From an uncultured Elusimicrobium sp. (GTDB taxonomy: Bacteria > Elusimicrobiota > Elusimicrobia > Elusimicrobiales > Elusimicrobiaceae), in contig CACXHA010000038.1 in assembly GCA_902767385.1 (NCBI GenBank), positions 1-19,803 of the forward strand: a stretch of 19,803 nucleotides of DNA, read 5' to 3'. The position numbers and the translations under genes were made by a program. Under the pieces are notes generated by a model. It did no database searches and was not told the DNA's origin. It saw only the letters and a program-made list of their open reading frames with translations. The first letter of the stretch is position 1; every line of letters begins with the position of its first letter. Shown piece after piece: positions 1 through 7,056 of the stretch.

Positions 1-21
1 GCAGTTGGTGTTGCTCCAACG

Positions 22-80
22 ACCTAATTTGTTAAAATAAAAAACCCCCTTACGGGAGTTTCCATTTTAACAAATTAGGT
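22..80. repeat. 17-bp perfect inverted repeat around the tRNA-Cys terminator
   Basis: Positions 22-38 (ACCTAATTTGTTAAAAT) are the exact reverse complement of 64-80. The arms enclose a GC-rich hairpin. The right arm runs into the last four bases of the tRNA-Cys gene. The whole unit can fold into one long stem with the terminator at its tip. No target duplication or coding sequence is seen, so I read it as an extended terminator stem and not as a mobile element. Confidence 0.75.
39..64 (-). terminator. Rho-independent terminator after tRNA-Cys
   Basis: On the minus strand AAACTCCC, loop GTAA and GGGGGTTT form a stem with one G-U pair, followed by a T run. It starts 13 bases after the tRNA 3' end. 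The G-U pair would be a mismatch on the other strand, so the element is oriented for minus-strand transcription. Confidence 0.75.
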
Positions 81-148
81 GCGGGTGGGAATCGAACCCA
101 CGAATAAGAGTTTTGCAGACTCTCGCCTTACCACTTGGCCACCGCACC
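77..148 (-). tRNA. tRNA-Cys (anticodon GCA)
   Basis: On the minus strand the acceptor strands GGTGCGG (148-142) and CCGCACC (84-78) pair fully. The T arm is GTGGG/CCCAC around a TTCGATT loop. The anticodon loop CTGCAAA carries GCA, which reads cysteine codons. The discriminator base is U, as is usual for tRNA-Cys. CCA is not encoded and must be added after transcription. The gene has its own promoter-like sequence upstream and a terminator downstream, so it looks like an independent unit behind the sppA operon. Confidence 0.97.
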
Positions 149-171
149 GTTTTACAACAAATTGTAAGGAT

Positions 172-201
172 ATTGTAGCAAAAAACAAGGTAGACTGTAA
201 A
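172..201 (-). promoter_or_regulatory. Predicted promoter of tRNA-Cys
   Basis: On the minus strand, TTTACA (201-196) and TACAAT (177-172) are separated by 18 bases. The -10 is preceded by TGC, making an extended -10 (TGCTACAAT). The predicted start falls near 165, and the tRNA begins at 148. A small palindrome, TTACAA-N4-TTGTAA (152-167), lies between the -10 and the tRNA. Confidence 0.6.
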
Positions 202-214
202 TACTACACCTCTA

Positions 215-781
215 CTAAAACAGTACAACCAAAAACCAAATAAAGAAAATTCCTACCAAGCCAAACGCTACGCACACCGGAACGGCACCAAACAACCACC
301 CACCCAATGCTTCCCACGTGTCCACATCCCACACGTGTTTAAGGCCGCGCACCAAATAGACCAGTTGTAGCACCCAAACCAGTAAAACGGCCAACGGGAA
401 AAGAAACCCCAAATGCACCTGGGGCAAGGCCGCGGAAACAAGCGCAAACGCAATCAGCAGCGCCTTGATAAACCCGGAACTTCCCACCAATACAAATAAT
501 TGGGCCGCAGACACTTGTACGCGACGCAAATCCAAAAACAAGCCGCACAAAGCCGCCACAAAATAACCGGCCGTCATTTCCGCCACAAACACAATAAACA
601 ATTTAAATAGCAGCGCAAAAAGGCTCAGTTGATCGCCGATATTGAAAAACAACACCCAGCTCAAGGCCGCCACAAAATAACCCACGCATGCTTGCCGGAA
701 GGAACGTCTTTCCAACAGACGGCGCACCCCGGCGGCGGAATCTTGCGTATACAAAAAATAAGTATCTAGTAAATGTTTCAT
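215..781 (-). CDS. Small multi-pass membrane protein, possibly Yip1-like
   Basis: About 188 residues with roughly five hydrophobic segments and few charged residues outside a short N-terminal region (HLLDTYFLYTQ, then an Arg-rich stretch). The overall plan resembles the Yip1/DUF1282 class of bacterial membrane proteins, but I see no diagnostic motif and the assignment is tentative. I chose the ATG at 781 because it overlaps the sppA stop by one base (TAATG), a translational-coupling arrangement. An in-frame ATG at 793 would add four residues. It forms a two-gene unit with sppA, which suggests a membrane-associated role. No catalytic residues are evident and the function is unknown. Confidence 0.75.
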   Translation of the reverse strand: MKHLLDTYFLYTQDSAAGVRRLLERRSFRQACVGYFVAALSWVLFFNIGDQLSLFALLFKLFIVFVAEMTAGYFVAALCGLFLDLRRVQVSAAQLFVLVGSSGFIKALLIAFALVSAALPQVHLGFLFPLAVLLVWVLQLVYLVRGLKHVWDVDTWEALGGWLFGAVPVCVAFGLVGIFFIWFLVVLF

Positions 782-1827
782 TAGTTCATCCACAAATAAG
801 ACACGCTAGGCGTAGCTAACGATTCCAACTGTTTAGCCAAACTTCTCCCTTCCATAGAAGAGCCCATGGAGAAAATAAACTCCCGCAAATTGTCGGATTT
901 AGACGAAATTATTTTCGGGTCCTTGATACCGGCCAGTTCCCCGGCCAAATTAAGAGCCTCTTCTTCGCCGCCCAGTTTATCAATAAATCCCAAATTATAC
1001 GCCCGCTGCCCGGTAAACACGCGCCCGTCGGTATATTCTTGCAAAACAGATTCTTCCACATTGGGTCGCCCGGCTTTTACCGCGGCAAAAAACTGGGTAT
1101 AGGTATCATCCACCATATCCTGCAAAAGTGCTTTTTCGGCCTCGGTCATGGGGCGGTAGGCAGAACCGATGTCTTTGTATTTACCCGAGGTAATCGGTAT
1201 CATTTTCACACCGATTTTTTCAAAAAGACCTTCCACGTTAGCCCCTTGCATAATGACCCCTACCGACCCGGTAATTGTCCCCGGTTCGGCCACAATTTTA
1301 TCGGCAGCCATGGCAATATAAAAACCGCCGCTTGCGGCTACGTCGCGGAAAAGAGCCACCACTTTTTTGCCGTTCTTTTTGGCACGCAAAATTTCACTAT
1401 AAATATTTTGAACCGAAGCTACCGTTCCGCCGGGGGAATTGATATCCAGCACAATGGCTTTTACATCATTCTCTTCGCCAGCTTCACGTATTTTTTTGGC
1501 AATTGCGCTGGCCCCTTGCGGGCGGCTAAACGGAGAGGAAGAATTATCCGTAGCAATCACGCCGCGCACTTTAATCCACGCTACGTTGCCTTGTTCGTTT
1601 TTAGCTGCCAATGTTGATAATTTGGCACTTACTCCCTCCTTTTTATCAGCTTGTTTCCCGCACTTCATACCCGGTTTTACGGTTAAATAAATCCCGCAAA
1701 CCGACGAAACTAAAAACAGAACCAACAAAAGCCCCGCCCATATCCCGGGCCCTTGCTTGAAGGATATATTCCCAGTAACGCTATTTAGTAAAGATTCTTT
1801 TACTTCTTTTGACATTTCTTCGGTCAT
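781..1827 (-). CDS. sppA: Signal peptide peptidase SppA (family S49, short form)
   Basis: 348 residues, the size of the single-domain SppA of Gram-positive bacteria and about half the length of the E. coli protein. An N-terminal membrane anchor lies at about residues 29-49, with the protease domain outside the cytoplasm. The fold is marked by LDINSPGG (128-134). The probable nucleophile is Ser166 in AASGGFY and the general base is Lys218 in SGKYKDIGS, the Ser-Lys dyad of S49 peptidases. SppA degrades signal peptides left in the membrane after secretion. The start at 1827 follows AAGGGG at good spacing, and an ATG four codons later is less well placed. An extended -10 (TGGTATAAT) at 1854-1862 drives it divergently from dapA. 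Confidence 0.93.
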   Translation of the reverse strand: MTEEMSKEVKESLLNSVTGNISFKQGPGIWAGLLLVLFLVSSVCGIYLTVKPGMKCGKQADKKEGVSAKLSTLAAKNEQGNVAWIKVRGVIATDNSSSPFSRPQGASAIAKKIREAGEENDVKAIVLDINSPGGTVASVQNIYSEILRAKKNGKKVVALFRDVAASGGFYIAMAADKIVAEPGTITGSVGVIMQGANVEGLFEKIGVKMIPITSGKYKDIGSAYRPMTEAEKALLQDMVDDTYTQFFAAVKAGRPNVEESVLQEYTDGRVFTGQRAYNLGFIDKLGGEEEALNLAGELAGIKDPKIISSKSDNLREFIFSMGSSMEGRSLAKQLESLATPSVSYLWMN

Positions 1828-1853
1828 ACAAAACCCCTTAAATAAGTTACTTT

Positions 1854-1862
1854 ATTATACCA
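1854..1862 (-). promoter_or_regulatory. Predicted sppA promoter (extended -10)
   Basis: On the minus strand TGGTATAAT is a consensus extended -10 placed 27 bases before the sppA start codon. The -35 match is weak (TTCATA at 18-base spacing). It lies back to back with the dapA promoter, the two -10 hexamers being 13 bases apart, so the two polymerases would compete. Confidence 0.6.
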
Positions 1863-1869
1863 ATTAAAT

Positions 1870-1878
1870 TGCTACAAT
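1870..1878 (+). promoter_or_regulatory. Predicted promoter of the dapA operon (extended -10)
   Basis: TGCTACAAT forms an extended -10 about 30 bases upstream of the dapA ATG, with no good -35. The same TTGCTACAATAT string occurs in the tRNA-Cys promoter. The resulting 5' leader is only about 22 bases, so there is no room for a lysine riboswitch or T-box. Confidence 0.6.
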
Positions 1879-1907
1879 ATGAACAAAGACCCACGCAGGA
1901 GGTTTTT

Positions 1908-2795
1908 ATGTTACAAGGTGTTTTTACGGCACTAGTCACTCCGTTTTTACAAGACGGGTCCTTAGATGTTCCCTCTTTACTTAAACTGTTGCACGCTCAA
2001 TTAAACGCCGGCGTACAGGGGATAGTTTTGCTCGGCACTACGGCCGAAACCCCCACGCTTGGCGCGGCAGAGAAGAAACAAATTTTAGATCTTTGCGCGG
2101 CCCCCATCAAACAAGCTGGCCGTCAGTTAATTATCGGTTGCGGTACTAATTGCACCGCTTCTACCGTAGAAAACATGCACCTAGCTGCCGCTTATCAACC
2201 GGATGCCGCTTTGGTTGTTACGCCGTATTACAACAAGCCCAATCCGTCGGGCATGGTGGCACATTTTAAAGCCGCTGCCGGCGTCGGCCTGCCGCTTGTT
2301 TTGTATCATATTCCCGGCCGCACCGGGCAAAAATTAGCCGCCCCCGTATTGGCTGCTTTGCTTCAAGAAATCCCGCAGCTTATTGGGATCAAAGAATCTG
2401 ATTATGATATGGCGCACGTCACAGATACGGCCGTCGCGTACAAAAACCGCCTGGCTTATTTGTGCGGCAATGATGATTTGTTTCCGCAATTTTTAGCACT
2501 TAACACCGCCGGGATTATCAGCGCAGCCGCGTGTGTGTTGGCCCCCGCATTTGTAAAAATTTATGACTTGTTTAAGCAAGGACAAACACAGCAAGCATTT
2601 GATGTTTTTGCGCAAATTTATCCACTGGTAAAAGCGTGCTACCTGGAAACCAACCCCACGTGCATCAAATATATGCTTCATAAACGCGGCTACGGCACGT
2701 CCGCCGTACGTTTGCCGCTTGGGGAAATTTCCGCCGAAAACAAAACCAAAATTGACACACTTTTGGCACAAATGCCCAAGGAATTTTTACTATGA
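1908..2795 (+). CDS. dapA: 4-hydroxy-tetrahydrodipicolinate synthase
   Basis: DapA condenses pyruvate with aspartate semialdehyde, the first committed step to diaminopimelate and lysine, in the cytoplasm. The 295-residue protein has the family's usual length and TIM-barrel signatures: GTTAE (43-47) for substrate binding, the YYNKP segment with Tyr108, Tyr133 in the catalytic relay, Arg138, and Lys162 in GIKES as the Schiff-base lysine. The ATG at 1908 follows AGGAGG at ideal spacing. A longer reading frame from 1869 overlaps the promoter and is unlikely. It is the first gene of a tight plus-strand operon and overlaps asd by four bases (ATGA). Confidence 0.97.
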   Translation: MLQGVFTALVTPFLQDGSLDVPSLLKLLHAQLNAGVQGIVLLGTTAETPTLGAAEKKQILDLCAAPIKQAGRQLIIGCGTNCTASTVENMHLAAAYQPDAALVVTPYYNKPNPSGMVAHFKAAAGVGLPLVLYHIPGRTGQKLAAPVLAALLQEIPQLIGIKESDYDMAHVTDTAVAYKNRLAYLCGNDDLFPQFLALNTAGIISAAACVLAPAFVKIYDLFKQGQTQQAFDVFAQIYPLVKACYLETNPTCIKYMLHKRGYGTSAVRLPLGEISAENKTKIDTLLAQMPKEFLL

Positions 2796-3673
2796 CTACC
2801 GTAGGAATTATTGGTATTAACGGAATGGTGGGGCGCAACGTAGAGGCCCAACTTAAAAAAGTCAAACTCCCTTTTGAACTCAAAACGTTCGGGCGCAACG
2901 ATGAAATCCCGGCTTTGGATATTGCCGTTCTCTGCACCGACAATCCCGTCAGCGCTGCCCTGGTCCCTCAACTTAAAAACCGGGTCAAATTTATGGTAGA
3001 TATGTCGTCACAGTTCCGCATGACTCCCGGCGTGCCGCTGGTCATTCCGGAAATCAACGCCCATACCATAACCGCGCAAACGCAACTGATTGCTAGCCCC
3101 AACTGCACGACGACCGGCTTTGTCATGAGCTTAGCTCCGCTGGCTCCCTATTATCACATTACCGAAGCTTTTTTTTGTTCCTATCAAGCCATCAGCGGCG
3201 GCGGCAAAAAACTGCTGGACGATTTTCACACGCCCGGCTCTTTGTACGAAAAAAACTGCGTACCGCTCATCGGCGCTATCCAGGAAAACGGCCACACTTC
3301 CGAGGAACTCAAAGGCCTCTATGAAACCCGCAAAATTATGGGTTGGCCCCATATTAAAGTGTATTGCCATACGGTGCGCGTCGGTGTAGAAGTTTCACAC
3401 GCGCTGGGAGTGACGATTAAAGCACAGGAAAATTTTGATTTGCAGCAAGTTAAAAAATTGTGGAACGAGTTTCCCAACGTAGTTTACAGTGAACAAATTA
3501 TGACCCCCAAACAGGCCGCTGGTAAAGAAGAAACTTTTATCTGCCGCTTGCGCTTAGACGTAGAAGACCCCAAGGTTATCCATTATTTTGTCACAGAAGA
3601 CAATTTACTTAAAGGGGCTGCCATGAACGGGCGTCAAATTGTAGAATATTTGTTGGAGCACTTTTTCAAATGA
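2792..3673 (+). CDS. asd: Aspartate-semialdehyde dehydrogenase
   Basis: Asd makes aspartate semialdehyde, the DapA substrate, by NADPH-dependent reduction of aspartyl phosphate. The N-terminal Rossmann motif GINGMVG (8-14) binds the cofactor. Cys105 in SPNCTT is the catalytic cysteine, Gln132 sits in YQAISGG, and His203 in the VRVGVEVSHA region matches the active-site histidine. At 293 residues it is shorter than the usual 330-370. The gap between the first strand and the VDMSSQFRM segment (residues 69-77) is compressed. All catalytic positions remain, so I expect it to be active. It overlaps dapA and dapB by four bases at each end. Confidence 0.93.
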   Translation: MTTVGIIGINGMVGRNVEAQLKKVKLPFELKTFGRNDEIPALDIAVLCTDNPVSAALVPQLKNRVKFMVDMSSQFRMTPGVPLVIPEINAHTITAQTQLIASPNCTTTGFVMSLAPLAPYYHITEAFFCSYQAISGGGKKLLDDFHTPGSLYEKNCVPLIGAIQENGHTSEELKGLYETRKIMGWPHIKVYCHTVRVGVEVSHALGVTIKAQENFDLQQVKKLWNEFPNVVYSEQIMTPKQAAGKEETFICRLRLDVEDPKVIHYFVTEDNLLKGAAMNGRQIVEYLLEHFFK

Positions 3674-4362
3674 AAAAACAAAAACAAATTCGCATTTTAT
3701 TAAACGGTGCAAATGGGAAAATGGGGCAAGCGATTTCGCGCCTGATCCAAAAAAACCCGCAAAAAAATTTAGTTGTTTCCGCCACGCGCAGTGCCGGGCA
3801 AACGGACATACAAGAACCGTTTGATATGGTGGTAGACTTTTCCACTCCCGTCGGTGCACAAGAAGCTTTTTTGCTGGCTAAAAAACACAAAAAACCGTTT
3901 TTAACAGGCACCACAAACTTGCCCGAGGTTTTTTTATTCCAGTTACAATCGGAAGAAAAAATCCCTGTCTTTTTTGCCCCCAATGTTAGTTTAAGTGTGT
4001 ATTTTTTTACTGAACTGATTAAACAAGCGTGCAAAATGTATAAGGGCTACCAAAAGGCGCTGCACGAAATTCATCACGTGCATAAAAAAGACGCTCCCAG
4101 CGGCACCGCCAAACGCATTGCCGCGGAAATGGACTTGCCCACCGAGCAAGTAACTTATGAGCGCATTGGGGAAACCATCGGTACGCATAGTGCCACGCTC
4201 ACATCTAATTTGGATGAAATAACCCTCACACACAAAGCCACTAACCGCGATTTATTTGCCGCTTCCGTTTTGGATATTGCGGCCTGGCTCGTTAAGCGGC
4301 CCAGTGGCTTTTACACGATGAGTGATTTTGCAAAATTTAAACTAAAGGAAAAACAAAAATGA
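3670..4362 (+). CDS. dapB: 4-hydroxy-tetrahydrodipicolinate reductase
   Basis: DapB reduces the DapA product to tetrahydrodipicolinate with NAD(P)H. The 230-residue protein begins with a basic stretch, then the nucleotide-binding loop NGANGKMG (12-19). FLTGTTN (77-83) follows, then the family signature HHVHKKDAPSGTA (135-147), with His135 as acid/base and Lys139 as substrate contact. The end carries the usual NRDLFAASVLDIAAWL segment. It is slightly short for the family, mostly through a trimmed N-terminal domain. The ATG lies in an ATGA overlap with the asd stop, and the gene's own stop overlaps the next start in the same way. Confidence 0.95.
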   Translation: MKKQKQIRILLNGANGKMGQAISRLIQKNPQKNLVVSATRSAGQTDIQEPFDMVVDFSTPVGAQEAFLLAKKHKKPFLTGTTNLPEVFLFQLQSEEKIPVFFAPNVSLSVYFFTELIKQACKMYKGYQKALHEIHHVHKKDAPSGTAKRIAAEMDLPTEQVTYERIGETIGTHSATLTSNLDEITLTHKATNRDLFAASVLDIAAWLVKRPSGFYTMSDFAKFKLKEKQK

Positions 4363-5774
4363 AAATACATTTCGTAGGAATCGGCGGGGTAGGTATGTCC
4401 GCCTTAGCCCAACTTCACGCCATGGGAAATGACGAAGTTACCGGCTCAGACCGGCTGATTAGCAAGGGCTACACGGACATGGCCTTGTGGGATTATCTTA
4501 AAAAACTAGATATTAAACTTTACCCGCAAGACGGTAGCGGCATTGATGAAAAAACCGAACTGGTCATTTTATCTTCCGCCATTGAAGAGGATAACCCGGA
4601 ACTGATTAAAGCCAAGCAGCTCGGTATCCCCACGATGCACCGCAGCGAACTTTTGGCCCAACACGTAGCAGAGCACCGCACAATTGCCGTCTCCGGTACT
4701 AGCGGAAAAAGCACCACAACAGCTATGGTCTATGATATTTTGGCTTTTGCAGGTCTGTCTCCGTCCGTCATTACGGGCGCGGCTATTTTATCCTTGCAAA
4801 AAGAACAAGGCGTTTTTGGAAATGTGTACAAAGGCAATAGCGATATTTTGGTCATTGAGGCCGACGAAAGCGACGGCTCTATCGTTAAATACCAACCCTA
4901 TCTGGGTCTGTGCTTAAACTTGCAAAAAGACCACAAAGAAATTGATATTTTGCAAGGCTACTTTAAACAGTTTATTTCACATTGTAAAACCGCAATTATC
5001 AATGCAGAAGAAGAAAATCTGCGCGCGCTGGGCGGAGATAAATCGTTTGGTATTTCGCTGGGCGACGTACACCCCACCGATATTAAAGTGGACGGTTTCG
5101 GCTCGGATTTTACAATTCAAGGCCAACCGTTCCGCTTGCAAATCCCCGGCGTACACAACGTAGCCAATGCTACCGCCGCCGTCGCGGCCGCCATGCACAT
5201 GGGCATAGATCTACAAACCTGTGCGCAGGCGTTAAGCCGTTTTACTGGAATTGCCCGCCGTTTTGCCTCCATTGGCAGTTACAATAAAATTGAAGTAGTG
5301 GACGATTTTGCCCACAACCCGCACAAGTTAGCCGCCACCATCGCCGCGGCGCACCTGCGCGGAAAACGCGTGCTTGCTTTCTATCAACCGCACGCGTTTA
5401 CGTCCATTAAACTTTTAACGCAAGAATTTGTGGACAGTTTTGCCAAAAGTATCGGCCCCGAAGACCACCTGTGGCTTACCGAGGTTTACTATCCCGGCGG
5501 TACAATCCCCGAGGGAATTACTTGCAAAACGGTCTATGACGGGCTTAAAAAACGCGGAGTAAATGTATCCTACGAATCTTGCCGCGAACGCATTTTAGCC
5601 CAAATGGCAGCCGCGGCCCAGCCGGGTGATATTTTGCTTGTCCTTGGCGCGCGCGACCCAACTTTAACAGACTTTGCTCGCAAATTGCTTGCTGGTTTAC
5701 GTGTGGCACAAAGTTTATGCAACTGCTCTAAATGCATGCTAGGCAATTGCTGCATGGCTTTTGAAACAAAATAA
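4359..5774 (+). CDS. murC: MurC-family UDP-N-acetylmuramate ligase with a Cys-rich tail
   Basis: A Mur ligase of 471 residues. Family members join an amino acid or peptide to UDP-MurNAc using ATP. The N-terminal Rossmann domain starts HFVGIGGVGMSALA (4-17), followed by the ATP loop GTSGKST (113-119), EADESDGS (167-174), HNVANATAA (266-274), TGIARRF (296-302) and YQPHAFTS (342-349). The first and last regions favour MurC. The DDFAHNP segment (315-321) also recalls Mpl, the murein-tripeptide ligase. The ATP loop has Ser where MurC usually has His and Thr (GTHGKTT). The last residues hold Cys454, 456, 459, 464 and 465, beyond the usual MurC end. Co-transcription with dapA, asd and dapB fits peptidoglycan synthesis. 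Whether it is the main MurC or a paralogue cannot be decided here. Confidence 0.85.
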   Translation: MKIHFVGIGGVGMSALAQLHAMGNDEVTGSDRLISKGYTDMALWDYLKKLDIKLYPQDGSGIDEKTELVILSSAIEEDNPELIKAKQLGIPTMHRSELLAQHVAEHRTIAVSGTSGKSTTTAMVYDILAFAGLSPSVITGAAILSLQKEQGVFGNVYKGNSDILVIEADESDGSIVKYQPYLGLCLNLQKDHKEIDILQGYFKQFISHCKTAIINAEEENLRALGGDKSFGISLGDVHPTDIKVDGFGSDFTIQGQPFRLQIPGVHNVANATAAVAAAMHMGIDLQTCAQALSRFTGIARRFASIGSYNKIEVVDDFAHNPHKLAATIAAAHLRGKRVLAFYQPHAFTSIKLLTQEFVDSFAKSIGPEDHLWLTEVYYPGGTIPEGITCKTVYDGLKKRGVNVSYESCRERILAQMAAAAQPGDILLVLGARDPTLTDFARKLLAGLRVAQSLCNCSKCMLGNCCMAFETK

Positions 5775-5787
5775 AATAGGAAAAAAT

Positions 5788-6285
5788 ATGAACAAACAAA
5801 AAGCATTTATTATTTTAAGCACGCTTTTAGCGGTACTTGCCATCGGTTGTGCGCATATTCCGCAACAAACGCAAGTGAGCGAGGCCAAAACCAACTTACG
5901 CGCTATCGGCGATAAATTGGGTACGTATTATGCCAAAAACAAAACCTACCCGGCGCAAGACAACCAAGCCGACCGCTTTGCCGCGCTCAACATGCAAAAC
6001 CCTTCCAATGATGTTTGGAAATACCGATTTTTTTGCAATAATCACGCGCACACCTGCTTTGCTACGGCCCGCAATTTGGAAAAAGACGGCAAACAAATGA
6101 CGTTGCGCTTAAGTGTGGAAAAAAGTACTCCACAACCTTTTATCTACGTGCAACAACAAACAAGTTCTGCCAAACAACAAGGCGATTTGAACCTTTCTAC
6201 CGACAAGCGTACGCAAGCCAGCAAAAGTGCTTGTGAAAAAATCGGCGGTCGTTTTGATGAAAAAATGGCTTGTATCTTAGAATAA
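5788..6285 (+). CDS. Predicted lipoprotein with a pilin-like domain
   Basis: 165 residues with a short basic N-terminus, a hydrophobic stretch and LAIGC ending at Cys21, a plausible lipobox, so the mature protein is probably lipid-anchored in the envelope. Residues 32-55 (SEAKTNLRAI, TYYAKNKTYP) resemble the start of the globular domain of type IV pilins and type II pseudopilins. The paired cysteines 83/90 and 149/162, with CEKIGG near the end, resemble pilin disulfide loops. There is no FTLIE-type processing site. The ATG at 5788 follows AGGA, whereas an upstream TTG at 5761 overlaps the ligase gene. It starts 13 bases after that gene and is the last gene of the dap operon. Its function is unknown. 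Confidence 0.8.
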   Translation: MNKQKAFIILSTLLAVLAIGCAHIPQQTQVSEAKTNLRAIGDKLGTYYAKNKTYPAQDNQADRFAALNMQNPSNDVWKYRFFCNNHAHTCFATARNLEKDGKQMTLRLSVEKSTPQPFIYVQQQTSSAKQQGDLNLSTDKRTQASKSACEKIGGRFDEKMACILE

Positions 6286-6303
6286 TTAAACAAACGCTTA
6301 ATA

Positions 6304-6337
6304 AAAAACCCGCTTTAAAAAGCGGGTTTTTAATTTT
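6304..6337. terminator. Strong bidirectional terminator between convergent operons
   Basis: AAAAACCCGCTTT (6304-6316), a two-base loop and AAAGCGGGTTTTT (6319-6331) form a perfect 13-bp stem. It has T-rich tracts on both strands, so it can end the dap operon from the left and the restriction-modification operon from the right. Confidence 0.9.
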
Positions 6338-6395
6338 TGTTTCATGTTAGATTGTTTCTCGGCATCCACCTTATTCAGTTTTACCAAAATATCAA

Positions 6396-7055
6396 TTACG
6401 GATGATTCTGCCAAAAATTTTTTACAGAATGAAACCATGTAATCCTTTCTCCAATTTTTCCTAATTCTTCTTGATAAAAAACTTCCATCATTTCACACAT
6501 TTTTATCATCCACTCTTTTCTAGATGCTTCCTGATTAAAAAGCAGTCGATTTGAATTAGCTATTTGAATCTGTCCCCAACCAAGAGCACCTAAAGTTAAA
6601 CAATCCCACGAATATTGTTCTATAGGATTAAAATGACAATTCGAGTAATAGATTTTATTTTTTCCTATTTCGTATTCTACGATTAAAATATTGAACACAT
6701 TTTTATCGTTCATATAGAAATTGGAAAGACGTTTTACAGAAATTAAATTAGGCATATTAAAAACAGTATTTTTATTGTGAGTCTTGGAATCAATTGCATA
6801 ATAGTAATCGTTGGTATCATAAAAAGCCATATCTTCCATAGAACGGCGTTGAAAACCAACTTCGTATTGGCGTACAATTCCTTTAGGAATACACAAATTT
6901 AAATTTTCTGTTAGAAATTCTTGAACCGCATCTCCAACAGCGCGCGGAGATCTCAAAGAAGTTTGTGAAACTAAATCCTGCCCTTTAAAATTTAAGAGTT
7001 GTACAATATTTTTCTCAATTTCACGATATTTTTGCTTGGTTAATAAATTTTGCAT
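6396..7055 (-). CDS. Type II restriction endonuclease, HincII-like
   Basis: 219 residues. The PD-(D/E)xK catalytic core is visible as Asp75 (EDMAFYD) and Asp89-Ser-Lys91 (AIDSKTHN), followed by MPNLISVKRL (101-110). From memory, R.HincII has the same order: Asp, then DVKTRN 13 residues on, then a PNIIS-x-x-KL segment, and near the end QIQ followed by a TREEW motif. Here GQIQ (161-164) and SRKEW (178-182) match. I therefore assign it to the HincII family. Recognition of GTYRAC or GTTAAC is only an inference. The ATG at 7055 begins one base after the methyltransferase stop and follows GAGG. A TTG start at 7073 is less likely. The DNA is much more AT-rich than its neighbours, which suggests horizontal transfer. 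Confidence 0.75.
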   Translation of the reverse strand: MQNLLTKQKYREIEKNIVQLLNFKGQDLVSQTSLRSPRAVGDAVQEFLTENLNLCIPKGIVRQYEVGFQRRSMEDMAFYDTNDYYYAIDSKTHNKNTVFNMPNLISVKRLSNFYMNDKNVFNILIVEYEIGKNKIYYSNCHFNPIEQYSWDCLTLGALGWGQIQIANSNRLLFNQEASRKEWMIKMCEMMEVFYQEELGKIGERITWFHSVKNFWQNHP

Positions 7056-7056
7056 A

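Noticed and set aside
1..20. Remnant of a second tRNA at the window start
   Set aside because: GTTGG-N7-CCAAC has the size of a tRNA arm, but the loop lacks TTC (T loop) and the U33 position (anticodon loop), and no acceptor stem is present.
22..80. Integron attC-like site (GTTAAAA and TTTTAAC in inverted repeat)
   Set aside because: The core-site halves face the wrong way (GTT first, AAC last), the TTTTAAC half does not fit RYYYAAC, and there is a terminator in the middle. It is better explained as an extended terminator stem.
1879..1907. Lysine riboswitch or T-box before dapA
   Set aside because: The leader between the predicted start and the ATG is only about 22-30 bases, far too short.
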